Origin: SUG1106 sp051883095
GTDB lineage: Bacteria > Bacillota > Clostridia > Peptostreptococcales > Anaerovoracaceae
Direction: 5' to 3'
Assembly (NCBI GenBank): GCA_051883095.1
Contig: JBJETB010000069.1
Location: 1 to 42,780 of the forward strand
DNA: 42,780 bases
Below are positions 22,957 through 31,564 of this stretch, in pieces. How positions within the stretch are numbered: position 1 is the stretch's first letter; the number at the start of each line of letters is the position of its first letter. The position numbers were made by a program, and so were the translations under genes. The notes beneath the pieces were generated by a model, which made no database searches, was not told the DNA's origin, and worked only from the letters and a program-made list of their open reading frames with translations.

Positions 22957-24348
22957 ATGTCTGATGAAATACAAAATTCACAGTCTGTTCTGGGGGAAAC
23001 GAAGCCGTCGAAGGCTATTGTGAAACTGGCTGTACCCGCCACTCTGGCTCTTCTGGCCAAAGCCGTCTATAATATCGTAGATACTGCCTATATCGGAATG
23101 CTGAATTCGGATATAGCCCTTACGGCGGTAGGTGTGACCATACCGCTGCTGCTCATAATGGTTTCTGTTGAAAACATATTTGCGGCAGGTGCCGCCGTGC
23201 TGGCCGGACGTCAGCTTGGTGCGGGAGACAATGAGGGTGCCAGCCGTACCGTTACTACAATAATAGGATTTTCCATTGCCATAGGTATAGTATTATGTGT
23301 GGGCGGTATTGTATTTATCGAACCGCTGCTGCGTTCTTTTGGAGCTTCTGATGCATCTCTGCCCCTTGCCAAAGATTACGCTTTCTGGATGTTTATTGCA
23401 GCTCTGGCCAATCTGCCGGCTCAGAGCATGAACTGTGCAGCTCGTGCTGAGTCATCAGTCAAGATCTCATCTGTTGCGGTTATTACCGGAGCCCTTCTTA
23501 ATGTGGTACTCGATCCTGTTTTCATGTTCGGCTGGGGTCTTGATATGGGTGTGGAAGGAGCATCCATGGCCACTACGGTGTCTCAGTTTGTTACCTTTGG
23601 CATTCTGACATGGTTCTACCTCAGCGGTCGTTCTGTCATCAAGATTAAGGTGAAGGCCTTCCATCTCAGCTGGGACCTTATTAAAACCGTGGCGGCCATA
23701 GGTATTCCCACAGCTGTTATACAGATATGTCTTTCTGTAGCTTCTTCCCTCACAAACATTGTGGCAGCACCTTTGCCTGGTGCAGATGATATTATCGCTG
23801 CTTATGGTGTGGTTCAGAGACTGATACTGATAGGATGCTATGTGGTCATGGGATTTATGCAGGGCTATCAGCCGGTGGCATCCTATGCCTTCGGAGCTAA
23901 GAACGAAGAGCGTTTTCATGAGTCAGTTCGTTTCGCACTGAAAGGCGCCATTTTACTGACAATTGTTGTTGAAACTGTTTATATACTGCTCTCAGAACCT
24001 CTGATTATGCTGTTTAACCGCAATCCGGTTATTATTGAGTACGGTAAATACCTGTTAATATCGCAGGTCGCGCTTTATCCGGCATTCGGATTGTGCTACA
24101 TGATGACCATTACCTTCCAGACCATAGGCGCATCGGGATACGGACTTTTCCTTTCCATGATAAGACAAGGTCTGTTCTATGCGCCTTTTATTCTGATTCT
24201 GCCGAAGTTTCTGGGTGTGACCGGAATTTACCTGGCCCAGCCAGCAGCGGACATTCTGACTCTTCTTGTATGTATATTCTCCGTCAGATCAATGAAACAC
24301 ATTGCGTCGGACAACATGCTTGGAAATGGAAATAACGATAAAAAGTAA
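22957..24348 (+). CDS. MATE-family multidrug efflux transporter
   Basis: This 463-residue protein has the twelve-helix MATE layout with two homologous halves. Typical stretches are the N-terminal KLAVPATLALLAKAVYNIVDTAYIG (given here in part: VYNIVDTAYIGML), AAGAAVLAGRQLGAG near residue 72, and the GFMQGYQPVASYAFGA motif near residue 298 marking the second half. Such pumps export cationic or other compounds using Na+ or H+. It is cotranscribed with the TetR gene and followed by a terminator. The substrate is unknown. Confidence 0.92.
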   Translation: MSDEIQNSQSVLGETKPSKAIVKLAVPATLALLAKAVYNIVDTAYIGMLNSDIALTAVGVTIPLLLIMVSVENIFAAGAAVLAGRQLGAGDNEGASRTVTTIIGFSIAIGIVLCVGGIVFIEPLLRSFGASDASLPLAKDYAFWMFIAALANLPAQSMNCAARAESSVKISSVAVITGALLNVVLDPVFMFGWGLDMGVEGASMATTVSQFVTFGILTWFYLSGRSVIKIKVKAFHLSWDLIKTVAAIGIPTAVIQICLSVASSLTNIVAAPLPGADDIIAAYGVVQRLILIGCYVVMGFMQGYQPVASYAFGAKNEERFHESVRFALKGAILLTIVVETVYILLSEPLIMLFNRNPVIIEYGKYLLISQVALYPAFGLCYMMTITFQTIGASGYGLFLSMIRQGLFYAPFILILPKFLGVTGIYLAQPAADILTLLVCIFSVRSMKHIASDNMLGNGNNDKK

Positions 24349-24365
24349 AAGATAGTAAAACAAAA

Positions 24366-24405
24366 CCCTTGGACTTCTCAGAGTGTGAAGTTCCAAGGGC
24401 TTTTT
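24366..24405 (+). terminator. Intrinsic terminator after the MATE gene
   Basis: CCCTTGGACTTC (24366-24377) pairs with GAAGTTCCAAGGG (24387-24399) with a one-base bulge, followed by T residues. Its outer stem is the same CCCTTGG as in the rplS terminator. Confidence 0.85.
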
Positions 24406-24749
24406 GATGATGCCGAGAAGTGCGGCAGGTGATTGCGGTGACAATAGGCTTGACGGGCACAGCAAAAGTGTTTTATGCAAAAAAGTAACGCCAAACCCGC
24501 AAACCTTGAAATTAAACCGCCCAAATTACTCAAAGGATAAATGACCACAGCAATAGGACACATTAACTTCAATATTTAACCATTCATTACCATATATGTG
24601 TACTATTCTTTAGGCCAAATGGTTTAATAGTGCGATTCGTGATTGTACTGTTTAACCGCTGCGTAATTTTTTATTATTTTTATGCGACATTGAGCGTTTC
24701 AGATTACAAAAATGTATAAAAAGCATTGCAGACCTGTCGCGGTATAGCT
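24406..24749. other. Intergenic region without recognisable feature
   Basis: About 340 AT-rich bases lie between the MATE terminator and the stop codon of the reverse-strand anti-sigma gene. Open frames here are short and lack ribosome sites. A loose inverted repeat, TTAACCATT near 24576 and AATGGTTTAA near 24617, is visible but too weak to name. Confidence 0.4.
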
Positions 24750-25208
24750 CTATTGCATATCTTCTGATACTTTATCGATAATTATATTGCTTTCCACGCT
24801 CAGCCCATCCTCCGACTCGGAACTGGAAACGGATAGGTCACCTTCCATGTCACCAATCTGTGCTTCAGAAGACCATCCGTCGCTTTGTATTTCAACTTTA
24901 TCCCCTTCCTGTACCTGCACAGTATAAGTGCCGTTTTCATCAACGGTAACCTTACCTTCTCCGGCAGGCTGACCGTTTATCCATACCATGATGCTGTCCA
25001 GTACTGCCCCGTCAGTAGCCGCATAGCTTATACCTGCCATGGCCAGCATCAACGTCATAATGATGGCGGTTACCAGAATGCGCCGGGTAAAGCGCAGTCC
25101 TGTCATATTTTTATTTCTCTGCATTTTCATTTTCACTCCTTCCGGATCCAGGGTATGGTCCGTGTGAAGGTGGGAAAAAGTCTGCTTATAAAGTTCCCTG
25201 TTACTCAT
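24750..25208 (-). CDS. Membrane-anchored anti-sigma-like protein
   Basis: This 152-residue protein has a cytoplasmic N-terminal segment of about 40 residues (LYKQTFSHLHTDHTLDPEG), similar to the start of firmicute anti-sigma/DUF4179 proteins. One transmembrane helix follows (about 44-63, ILVTAIIMTLMLAMAGISYA), then an acidic extracytoplasmic part of about 90 residues. It overlaps the ECF sigma gene by 8 bases with its own GGAGG, the standard sigma/anti-sigma pairing. It probably holds the sigma factor inactive until a surface signal. Assignment rests on context more than on sequence. Confidence 0.7.
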   Translation of the reverse strand: MSNRELYKQTFSHLHTDHTLDPEGVKMKMQRNKNMTGLRFTRRILVTAIIMTLMLAMAGISYAATDGAVLDSIMVWINGQPAGEGKVTVDENGTYTVQVQEGDKVEIQSDGWSSEAQIGDMEGDLSVSSSESEDGLSVESNIIIDKVSEDMQ

Positions 25209-25689
25209 CTTTCCATACCTCCAGTAAATCCTGTTTTAATTTTTCGCGTCCGCGGAGCAGGCGGGTTGTTACAGCAGTCCGGCTGATTCCGAGTATGTCT
25301 GCTATTTCCGCTGTACAGCAGTCTTCATAGTAGTAGAGGTGAATTACCTGCCGGTATTTTTTCGGCAGGCTCATGACGGCGGTGAAAAGCCGGCTTTCCT
25401 CGCTGGTCTCAAAATCTATCTGACCGGTGTATTCCTCCAGGCTGGCTTTTTTCTTTACCCAGGATGAAAGGCTTACTCTCTTGCACTCATTGACCGCTAC
25501 GCGGATAAGCCAGTTTCGAAGGTGTTCTTCGTTTTCGAAGTCTTTGCCCGAGCGGGCCAGCTTGAGAAAGGTCTCCTGAACCACGTCATCTGCCTCTATG
25601 GAGTTTTTGAAATAGTTGAAACCGATGGCGAAAATATTGTCTTTATATTTTTCGTAGACCGGTTCCAGACTGTTCATGTCTATGATCAT
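25201..25689 (-). CDS. ECF-type sigma-70 family RNA polymerase sigma factor
   Basis: This protein of about 162 residues has region 2 (YKDNIFAIGFNYFKNSIEADDVVQETFLKL, in parts NSIEADDVVQETF) and region 4 (LPKKYRQVIHLYYYEDC, then EIADILGISRTAVTTRLLRGREKL), with no region 3, as in extracytoplasmic-function sigma factors. The start is chosen at the ATG 7 bases after AGGAGC on the minus strand; the open frame extends 15 codons further without a better site. It is cotranscribed with the anti-sigma gene. Its target promoter is unknown. Confidence 0.9.
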   Translation of the reverse strand: MIIDMNSLEPVYEKYKDNIFAIGFNYFKNSIEADDVVQETFLKLARSGKDFENEEHLRNWLIRVAVNECKRVSLSSWVKKKASLEEYTGQIDFETSEESRLFTAVMSLPKKYRQVIHLYYYEDCCTAEIADILGISRTAVTTRLLRGREKLKQDLLEVWKDE

Positions 25690-25803
25690 GTTCTGCTCCT
25701 GTTGTGCTCCTCTTTGCATGAAACTGAAATGCATTTCACCTATTATACATCTGAGATGGGGGAAATGTCACAGGAAGGGGTAAGTTTTTTAGCAATTTTT
25801 TTA

Positions 25804-25833
25804 TTGACAAGTTACACCTTTATTTTGTAAAAT
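25804..25833 (+). promoter_or_regulatory. Sigma-A promoter before an untranslated leader
   Basis: TTGACA (25804-25809), an 18-base spacer and TAAAAT (25828-25833), with a TG just before the -10. It reads towards the leader and rbgA. Confidence 0.65.
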
Positions 25834-25839
25834 AAGGAG

Positions 25840-25992
25840 AGGTTAACGCGGAACCGGATGAGCGGTTAAGTGCAGAAACGGAAACATTGCGATGACAAGA
25901 ACTAAAGTAATTAAAACACTGCATAAAAAGAGTGATAATTGCTTAATAATAGCTTTTGACAGGGAATCGTGCCGATTCCCCTTTTTTATACT
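25840..25992 (+). ncRNA. Candidate leader or small RNA of about 150 nt, unknown class
   Basis: The stretch starts just after a good promoter and ends in a strong terminator: GGGAATC and GATTCCC (25965-25983) with a C and six or more T residues. Inside, GGTT/AACC near 25844 can form a small hairpin. It holds no gene with a ribosome site. It may be a free small RNA or a leader that controls rbgA-rnhB by attenuation. It does not match the riboswitch consensuses I can recall. Confidence 0.4.
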
Positions 25993-26128
25993 AAAGCGGT
26001 AGAGATGCCTTTGCATCATTGCTTGAATATTAATAAACCTTTTACAACATTCTGAAGCCGTAGGACGATAAGTACAAATTATAGAGTTAAACCGGCAGAT
26101 TAAAAATAAAAAAAGGAGGTGGCACACG

Positions 26129-26977
26129 GTGATTGAAAACATCAACTGGTACCCGGGACATATGAAAAAGACGAGAGAACTCATACAGGAAAACCTAAAG
26201 ATGGTCGACCTGGTAATTGAGGTGATTGACGCCAGAATCCCGGTTTCAAGCCGCAACCCCATTATAGATGATCTGGTGAAGAGCAAACAGAGAATAATCG
26301 TGCTGAATAAGAGTGACCTTTCCGACGACGCAGCCAACAGAGACTGGGCCGACGAGTTCAGAAAGGACGGCAGCATAGTCATTCAGATGAACTGCATGAG
26401 CGGTCAGGGAGTAAATCAGCTTTTCAAGACGCTGACCAGACTCCAGGACGAAAAGAACCAAGAGCAGATAAGAAAAAAACCTTTGAGAATGATGATAGTG
26501 GGAGTGCCTAACGTAGGAAAGTCGTCGCTGATAAACCGGATGACAGGCAAAAAAAGCGCCAAGACAGGGGACAGACCGGGAGTTACCAAAGGCAAGCAGT
26601 GGCTGGCCCTGGAAAACGGTATGCAGCTTCTGGACACACCGGGAATTCTGTGGCCTAAATTCGAGGACCCGGAGGTCGGACTTAACCTTGCTTTCTGCGG
26701 GTCCATAAAGGATGAGATTCTCGATATGGCCACCCTGGCGCTGGAGCTAATCAAGGTACTTGCGGCAGATTACCCTGAGCTGCTCATGAAGAGATACAAA
26801 CTGGATAGTCTCAGTGAGGACGGTCTGGAAAACATGGAGGCAATAGCCCTGAAAAGAGGATTTATCCTGCCTGGCAAGAGAATAGATTACGAAAGATGTG
26901 CCAAGACGGTTCTGGACGAGTTCAGAGGTGGCAAGATAGGGCGCATCACTCTAGAAAAGGCGGCACACAATGACTAA
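26129..26977 (+). CDS. rbgA: Ribosome biogenesis GTPase RbgA (YlqF)
   Basis: This 282-residue circularly permuted GTPase shows G4 NKSD first (about residue 60), then G1 GVPNVGKSS (about 125) and G3 DTPG (about 170), the order typical of YlqF/RbgA, plus the N-terminal NWYPGHMKKT signature and an ANTAR-like C-terminal domain. RbgA is needed for late 50S subunit maturation. It begins with GTG, 8 bases after a perfect AAGGAGGT. It overlaps rnhB by 8 bases, and both keep the firmicute rplS-rbgA-rnhB order apart from the inserted block. Confidence 0.95.
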   Translation: MIENINWYPGHMKKTRELIQENLKMVDLVIEVIDARIPVSSRNPIIDDLVKSKQRIIVLNKSDLSDDAANRDWADEFRKDGSIVIQMNCMSGQGVNQLFKTLTRLQDEKNQEQIRKKPLRMMIVGVPNVGKSSLINRMTGKKSAKTGDRPGVTKGKQWLALENGMQLLDTPGILWPKFEDPEVGLNLAFCGSIKDEILDMATLALELIKVLAADYPELLMKRYKLDSLSEDGLENMEAIALKRGFILPGKRIDYERCAKTVLDEFRGGKIGRITLEKAAHND

Positions 26978-27632
26978 GGCAGAACGACAGAAACTCCTTG
27001 AGGAAAAGCTCATAACCATGCAGACCTATGAGCGTGACCTGAGAGAAAAAGGAGTCACATATATAGGCGGGGTAGACGAGGTTGGACGAGGACCTTTGGC
27101 CGGGCCTGTTACGGCAGCCTGCGTGGTGCTTCCGCAGGACTTCGATGTGCTTGGCGTAGACGACTCCAAAAAGCTTTCCGAAAAGAAGAGAGAGGAGCTT
27201 TTTGAACGTATAAAGGAAAAAGCACTGGCATGGGGCATAGGAATGTGCGATAATAACGTTATTGACGAGATAAACATTCTGGAAGCCACAAAAAAAGCTA
27301 TGGCAGAAGCTGTCGCAGAGGCAGACAGGCAGCTTAAGGAAAAAGGGCTGACAGGAGTGGAACATCTTCTCATAGATGCAGTAACCCTGAAAGACGTGGA
27401 TATCCCACAGACCTCGATTATAAAAGGTGATGCGAAGAGTCTTTCCATAGCAGCAGCATCCATAATCGCCAAGGTCACCAGAGACAGGCTTATGGCAGAA
27501 TATCACGAACAATATCCTTTCTACGGCTTTGACAGCAATAAAGGCTACGGAACCAAAGCCCACTACGAAGGTATTGATAAATACGGCATTACGCCGATTC
27601 ACAGAAAATCATTTCTGAAAAACATTTTATAA
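26970..27632 (+). CDS. rnhB: Ribonuclease HII
   Basis: This 220-residue protein carries RNase HII motifs: GGVDEVGRGPLAGPV with catalytic D36 and E37, DSKKLSEKKRE, LLIDAVTL with the third acidic residue, and IIKGDAKSLSIAAASIIAKVTRD. The end NKGYGTKAHYEGIDKYGITPIHRKSF is also typical. It removes RNA primers and misincorporated ribonucleotides from DNA. It is translationally coupled to rbgA by an 8-base overlap. Confidence 0.96.
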   Translation: MTKAERQKLLEEKLITMQTYERDLREKGVTYIGGVDEVGRGPLAGPVTAACVVLPQDFDVLGVDDSKKLSEKKREELFERIKEKALAWGIGMCDNNVIDEINILEATKKAMAEAVAEADRQLKEKGLTGVEHLLIDAVTLKDVDIPQTSIIKGDAKSLSIAAASIIAKVTRDRLMAEYHEQYPFYGFDSNKGYGTKAHYEGIDKYGITPIHRKSFLKNIL

Positions 27633-27670
27633 ACTGTAAATCAAGGAATTTTGAGGAGGAAAATGCGAAA

Positions 27671-29347
27671 ATGGAATTCAAAACCGACATTCAGATTGCA
27701 CAGGAGTCAGTGATGACTAACATCAGTGAAATCGCTGAAAAAGCTGGTATCGATGAAAAGTATATCGAGCAGTACGGCAAGTATAAGGCCAAAATCGACT
27801 ACAATCTGCTCAAGGACAAGCAGAATGAACCTGACGGCAAGCTGGTTCTGGTTACCGCTATTTCACCTACACCAGCAGGCGAGGGCAAGACAACAACCAC
27901 CGTTGGTCTGGCAGATGCACTCCATAGAATGGGAAAAAATGTATTCGCCGCATTGAGAGAACCATCACTTGGCCCTGTTTTCGGAGTAAAGGGCGGAGCT
28001 GCAGGCGGCGGATATGCACAGGTAGTTCCTATGGAAGACATTAACCTTCATTTTACAGGAGACATGCACGCAATCGGCATCGCCAACAACCTTATAGCTG
28101 CATGTCTTGATAATCACATTCAGCAGGGCAATCAGCTTGGCATAGATGTAAAGAAAATCACATGGAAGAGAGTAGTTGACATGAATGACCGTCAGCTGAG
28201 AAACGTAGTAGACGGTCTCGGCGGCAGAATGCAGGGTGTTCCGAGAGAAGACGGCTTCGAAATCACGGTGGCGTCCGAAATCATGGCTATTCTCTGCCTC
28301 TCAAAGGATATTACAGACCTTAAGGAAAAGGTTGCAAGCATAATCGTAGGCTATACATATGATGACAAGCCGGTTACAGTAAGAGATCTCAAGATTCAGG
28401 GTGCTGTAGCAGCAGTCCTCAAGGATGCGCTGAAACCTAATCTGGTACAGACTCTGGAGCACACTCCGGCATTCATCCACGGCGGACCTTTTGCCAACAT
28501 CGCTCACGGATGCAACTCAATAATGGCTACAAGAATGGCTCTTAAGCTGGCAGATATCGTTGTAACTGAGGCAGGCTTTGCTGCTGACCTGGGTGCAGAA
28601 AAATTCGTAGACATCAAGTGCAGAAAAGCAGGTCTTCACCCATCCGCTGCAGTGGTAGTTGCTACAGTAAGAGCACTTAAATACCACGGCGGCGTTCCTA
28701 AGGCAGACCTTAACAACGAAAACCTTGAAGCTTTGGAAAAGGGTATTCCAAACCTGCTTCAGCATGTTGAAAATGTTACTCAGCACTACGGACTTCCTTG
28801 TGTAGTTGCAATCAACAGATTCCCGACCGATACTGAAGCCGAGCTTGAGATGGTAAGAGAAAAATGTAAGGAACTCGGCGTTAATGTTGCTCTTTCGGAA
28901 GTATGGGGCAAGGGCGGAGAAGGCGGCCTTGAGCTTGCAGAGGAAGTATTAAGACTTGTGGAAGGCGAAAACAATTTCCATTTCGTATATGAAGACGAGC
29001 TTTCAATCGAAGAAAAGATTAAAGCTGTTGCAGCAAAGATTTACAGAGCCGACGGAGTTGTATTTACTGCTAATGCAAAGAAGCAGCTTGCTACCATCGA
29101 AGGACTTGGTCTTGGAAACCTTCCTGTATGCATGGCCAAGACTCAATTCAGCTTCTCCGATGATCCGTCACTTCTCGGCGCTCCTCGCGGATTTGAAATC
29201 ACCATCAAGGACGTCAAGGCATGTGCAGGCGCGGGCTTCATCGTAGCTAAGACAGGCGACATTATGACTATGCCGGGACTTCCTAAGGTTCCGGCAGCCG
29301 AAAAAATCGATATCGACGAAAACGGCGTGATTACCGGATTGTTCTAA
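27671..29347 (+). CDS. fhs: Formate-tetrahydrofolate ligase
   Basis: This 558-residue enzyme makes 10-formyl-THF from formate, ATP and THF. It has the ATP-binding ISPTPAGEGKTTTTVGL motif near residue 65, LREPSLGPVFGVKGGAAGGGYAQV (here in part, VFGVKGGAAGGGYAQV) and the DLGAEKFVDIKCR block. Full length matches clostridial Fhs, a stable tetramer in acetogens and purine fermenters. GAGGAGG lies about 13 bases before the ATG. A FolD-type gene at 31565 supplies the next step, so both belong to one-carbon metabolism, although they are in separate transcripts. A terminator follows. Confidence 0.97.
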   Translation: MEFKTDIQIAQESVMTNISEIAEKAGIDEKYIEQYGKYKAKIDYNLLKDKQNEPDGKLVLVTAISPTPAGEGKTTTTVGLADALHRMGKNVFAALREPSLGPVFGVKGGAAGGGYAQVVPMEDINLHFTGDMHAIGIANNLIAACLDNHIQQGNQLGIDVKKITWKRVVDMNDRQLRNVVDGLGGRMQGVPREDGFEITVASEIMAILCLSKDITDLKEKVASIIVGYTYDDKPVTVRDLKIQGAVAAVLKDALKPNLVQTLEHTPAFIHGGPFANIAHGCNSIMATRMALKLADIVVTEAGFAADLGAEKFVDIKCRKAGLHPSAAVVVATVRALKYHGGVPKADLNNENLEALEKGIPNLLQHVENVTQHYGLPCVVAINRFPTDTEAELEMVREKCKELGVNVALSEVWGKGGEGGLELAEEVLRLVEGENNFHFVYEDELSIEEKIKAVAAKIYRADGVVFTANAKKQLATIEGLGLGNLPVCMAKTQFSFSDDPSLLGAPRGFEITIKDVKACAGAGFIVAKTGDIMTMPGLPKVPAAEKIDIDENGVITGLF

Positions 29348-29348
29348 C

Positions 29349-29426
29349 CGTCGCTTCGATTATAAAGCGGCGTTGCCGCAAGGAAGCGACGCTTGCGAAA
29401 ACAGCATAGCTGTTTTCTGAAATCTC
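29349..29426. repeat. GC-rich structured intergenic element
   Basis: GTCGCTTC near 29350 and GAAGCGAC near 29382 can pair around an inner AGCGGC/GCCGC-type hairpin, and AAAACAGC ATA GCTGTTTT forms a perfect hairpin at 29398-29416. Words such as GTCGC, CTTCG and CTGTTTTC also recur after tRNA-Leu (316-390). It lies between the fhs stop codon and its terminator. Confidence 0.4.
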
Positions 29427-29428
29427 CG

Positions 29429-29469
29429 CAGGCATCAGGGCACTAAAATGCTCCGGTGCCTGTTTTTTT
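29429..29469 (+). terminator. Intrinsic terminator after fhs
   Basis: CAGGCA (29429-29434) pairs with TGCCTG (29457-29462), with further inner pairing, followed by seven T residues. Confidence 0.75.
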
Positions 29470-29475
29470 ATGCAA

Positions 29476-29544
29476 ATGTTAAGAATATTTAACATTCCAT
29501 GTTAGAAACAGTCGCTTTATTTCCCCTGTAAATAGTAATATAAT
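29476..29544 (+). promoter_or_regulatory. Palindromic operator and -10 box of the XRE-AbrB/ABC operon
   Basis: ATGTTAA (29476-29482) and TTAACAT (29489-29495) are perfect inverted arms around six bases; another ATGTTA half-site follows at about 29499. A TATAAT lies at 29539-29544, with a weak -35. The palindrome is a candidate site for the regulator encoded just downstream. Confidence 0.5.
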
Positions 29545-29571
29545 GAAAAACACAGAGGAGGTATGAAAAGT

Positions 29572-30006
29572 ATGATTGATATGAATATAAAACATTTTCG
29601 CAAACGCTGCGGGCTTACCCAGGAACAGCTTGCGGAGAAGCTTTCCGTGACGCGCCAGACACTGGCCAAGTGGGAAAACGGCGAAGCTTCTCCTACAATA
29701 GATGACTGCATCAGAATGGCGGATATCTTTGATATTACTGTAAACGATCTGGCTGCAGATATGAAAGAGGATGAACTGGACTTTGTTTCACCCAAGGGAA
29801 AGCATATTTTCGGCTTGGTAACGGTGGGTGAGAGAGGGCAGATTGTAATTCCGAAGGATGCCAGGGAGATATTTGCAATCAATCCGGGAGACAAGCTGCT
29901 CGTTATGGGAGATGAGCAGCAGGGTTTAGCCATAGTCAAAACAGATGCTTTACAAAGCTTCGCCTCCTTCATTCTGGAAGCTATGAAGAAGAAAGGGGAG
30001 CTGTAG
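29572..30006 (+). CDS. XRE helix-turn-helix regulator fused to an AbrB/SpoVT domain
   Basis: This protein of about 144 residues joins an XRE/Cro HTH (about residues 5-58: FRKRCGLTQEQLAEKLSVTRQTLAKWENG, in parts LTQEQLAEKLSVTRQ) to a SpoVT/AbrB swapped-hairpin domain (about 75-120: VGERGQIVIPKDAREIFAINPGD). Both halves can bind DNA, so it may act as a dimer with two types of contact. The start is the ATG 10 bases after GGAGG; ATG 29563 lies only one base after that site and is unlikely. It precedes and almost touches an ABC exporter pair, so it probably regulates this operon. Confidence 0.87.
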   Translation: MIDMNIKHFRKRCGLTQEQLAEKLSVTRQTLAKWENGEASPTIDDCIRMADIFDITVNDLAADMKEDELDFVSPKGKHIFGLVTVGERGQIVIPKDAREIFAINPGDKLLVMGDEQQGLAIVKTDALQSFASFILEAMKKKGEL

Positions 30007-30008
30007 AT

Positions 30009-30749
30009 ATGAATGCAATCGAAATAAAAGAACTGCACAAAAGCTTCGGTACAAAGGAAGCTGTAAAGGGTCTCAACCTTGACATAAGAAATCACGAGCT
30101 CTTCGGGCTGCTGGGAGTAAACGGAGCAGGTAAAACCACCACCATCAGGATGATATGCTGCCTGCTGAAACCTACATCCGGTGATATACTGGTGGAGGGA
30201 AAGAACGTCCTTACTGACGAGGCTCAGGTAAAGAAGCTGATAAACCTGTCACCACAGGAGACTACAGTTGCTGAAGGGCTGACGGTAAAGGAAAACCTGC
30301 AGCTGATGGCAGGGCTTTACGGCCTTGAACCGGAAAGAGCCGCTTCAAATGTGGAACGAATCATAAAAGATTTTAACCTGGAGGAAATTGCCGGTGACAA
30401 GGCAAAGACACTGTCAGGCGGCTGGCAGAGAAGGCTGAGCATTGCCATGGCGCTGGTAACAGAGCCTGAAATTCTTTTCCTGGATGAACCGACTCTGGGA
30501 CTAGATGTAATAGCAAGACGCGAACTTTGGGAAACCATCAGAAAGCTCAAATCTTCCATGACCATAGTTCTGACAACACACTATCTGGAGGAAGCTGAGG
30601 CATTATGTGACAGAATCGCCGTTATGAGCAAAGGAAAGCTTATGGCTCTGGGCACAGCAGAAGAGCTTAAAGCACAGGCAGGATGTGAAAACTTTGAGGA
30701 TGCTTTCGTGAAACTGGCAGGTGGAAAGGAGCGTGAGCAGGATGTCTAA
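30009..30749 (+). CDS. ABC transporter ATP-binding protein (ABC-2 exporter)
   Basis: This 246-residue ATPase has Walker A GVNGAGKTTT (about residues 36-45), the signature LSGGWQRRLSIAMAL (about 137-151), Walker B ILFLDEPTLGLD (about 156-167) and the switch His in TTHYLEEAE. It resembles ATPases of ABC-2 type efflux systems for drugs, lantibiotics or lipids. It starts two bases after the regulator gene and overlaps the permease by 8 bases. Confidence 0.94.
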   Translation: MNAIEIKELHKSFGTKEAVKGLNLDIRNHELFGLLGVNGAGKTTTIRMICCLLKPTSGDILVEGKNVLTDEAQVKKLINLSPQETTVAEGLTVKENLQLMAGLYGLEPERAASNVERIIKDFNLEEIAGDKAKTLSGGWQRRLSIAMALVTEPEILFLDEPTLGLDVIARRELWETIRKLKSSMTIVLTTHYLEEAEALCDRIAVMSKGKLMALGTAEELKAQAGCENFEDAFVKLAGGKEREQDV

Positions 30750-31500
30750 GATAAAGGTGTTTGCAGTGAGAAACGTTAAGGAAATATTGAGAGATCCTCT
30801 CAGCTACATATTTGCCCTGGGATTCCCTGTAGTGATGCTCATAATAATGACCATTGTAAACAAAAGCATTCCTGCAGAGGCCGGCATGGATATATTTGAA
30901 CTGAGGAATCTGGCCCCGGGAGTGGTACTCTTCGGATTTACCTTTGTGATGCTGTTTACAGCCATTCTCATGGCAAAGGACCGCTGCGGAAGCTTTCTGG
31001 AAAGACTCTATGCGGCACCTGTAACGGCCGCTCAGTTCATAACGGGATATATTGCGCCGATTATGGTACTGGGAGTTCTTCAGTGCATAATAACCTACGC
31101 TGCGTCTATGATTATCGGACTTGTCACCGGAGATAGCCTCAGTCTGGGCGGAATGATGTTTTCCATAGTGCTGCTTCTTCCGTGCCTGCTGATGTTTATA
31201 AGCCTGGGTCTGTTATTTGGGGGTATTTTTAATGATAAAGCAGCTCCGGGAATATGCTCCATACTCATTACAGTGGGTACAATTATGGGTGGCGTGTGGA
31301 TGGATATAAAGACTGTAGGAGGCGGACTGTTCAAGATAGCCGAAATCCTTCCTTTCTATCCTGCTGTGGATCTGGCAAGAGGTGCGGTAAACGGATACAG
31401 CGACGGACGCGTAATGGGTCTTGCTGTAACGTTGGCATATGCGGCAGCTGCTTTGCTTGGTGCAGTGCTGATTTTCAGGAAAAATATGCGAAAAATCTAG
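30742..31500 (+). CDS. ABC-2 type transporter permease
   Basis: This 252-residue membrane protein has six hydrophobic segments and the ABC-2 layout: an N-terminal amphipathic RNVKEILRDPLSYIFALGFP, a first helix, a MAKDRCGSFLERLYAAPVTAAQFITGY coupling region (in part RLYAAPVTAAQFITGY), and four later helices. Its start ATG, 8 bases inside the ATPase gene, is set by the GGAGCGTGAGCAGG region; the open frame upstream to 30721 lies inside the ATPase gene. It forms an exporter with the preceding ATPase; the cargo is unknown. Confidence 0.88.
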   Translation: MSKIKVFAVRNVKEILRDPLSYIFALGFPVVMLIIMTIVNKSIPAEAGMDIFELRNLAPGVVLFGFTFVMLFTAILMAKDRCGSFLERLYAAPVTAAQFITGYIAPIMVLGVLQCIITYAASMIIGLVTGDSLSLGGMMFSIVLLLPCLLMFISLGLLFGGIFNDKAAPGICSILITVGTIMGGVWMDIKTVGGGLFKIAEILPFYPAVDLARGAVNGYSDGRVMGLAVTLAYAAAALLGAVLIFRKNMRKI

Positions 31501-31564
31501 TATACATCGGGCAGTTGTGGTAAAATGGTCTCTGTTAACAATAAAAAAGGAGACAAAATCGAGA

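Noticed and set aside
25880..25992. T-box-like wording (GCGATGACAAGAAC) in the leader before rbgA
   Set aside because: The conserved T-box antiterminator sequence AGGGTGG...ACCGCG is absent before the terminator, and rbgA is not a usual T-box target.
26946..27602. 218-codon reverse open frame over rnhB
   Set aside because: RNase HII on the forward strand is certain; the reverse frame is a shadow.
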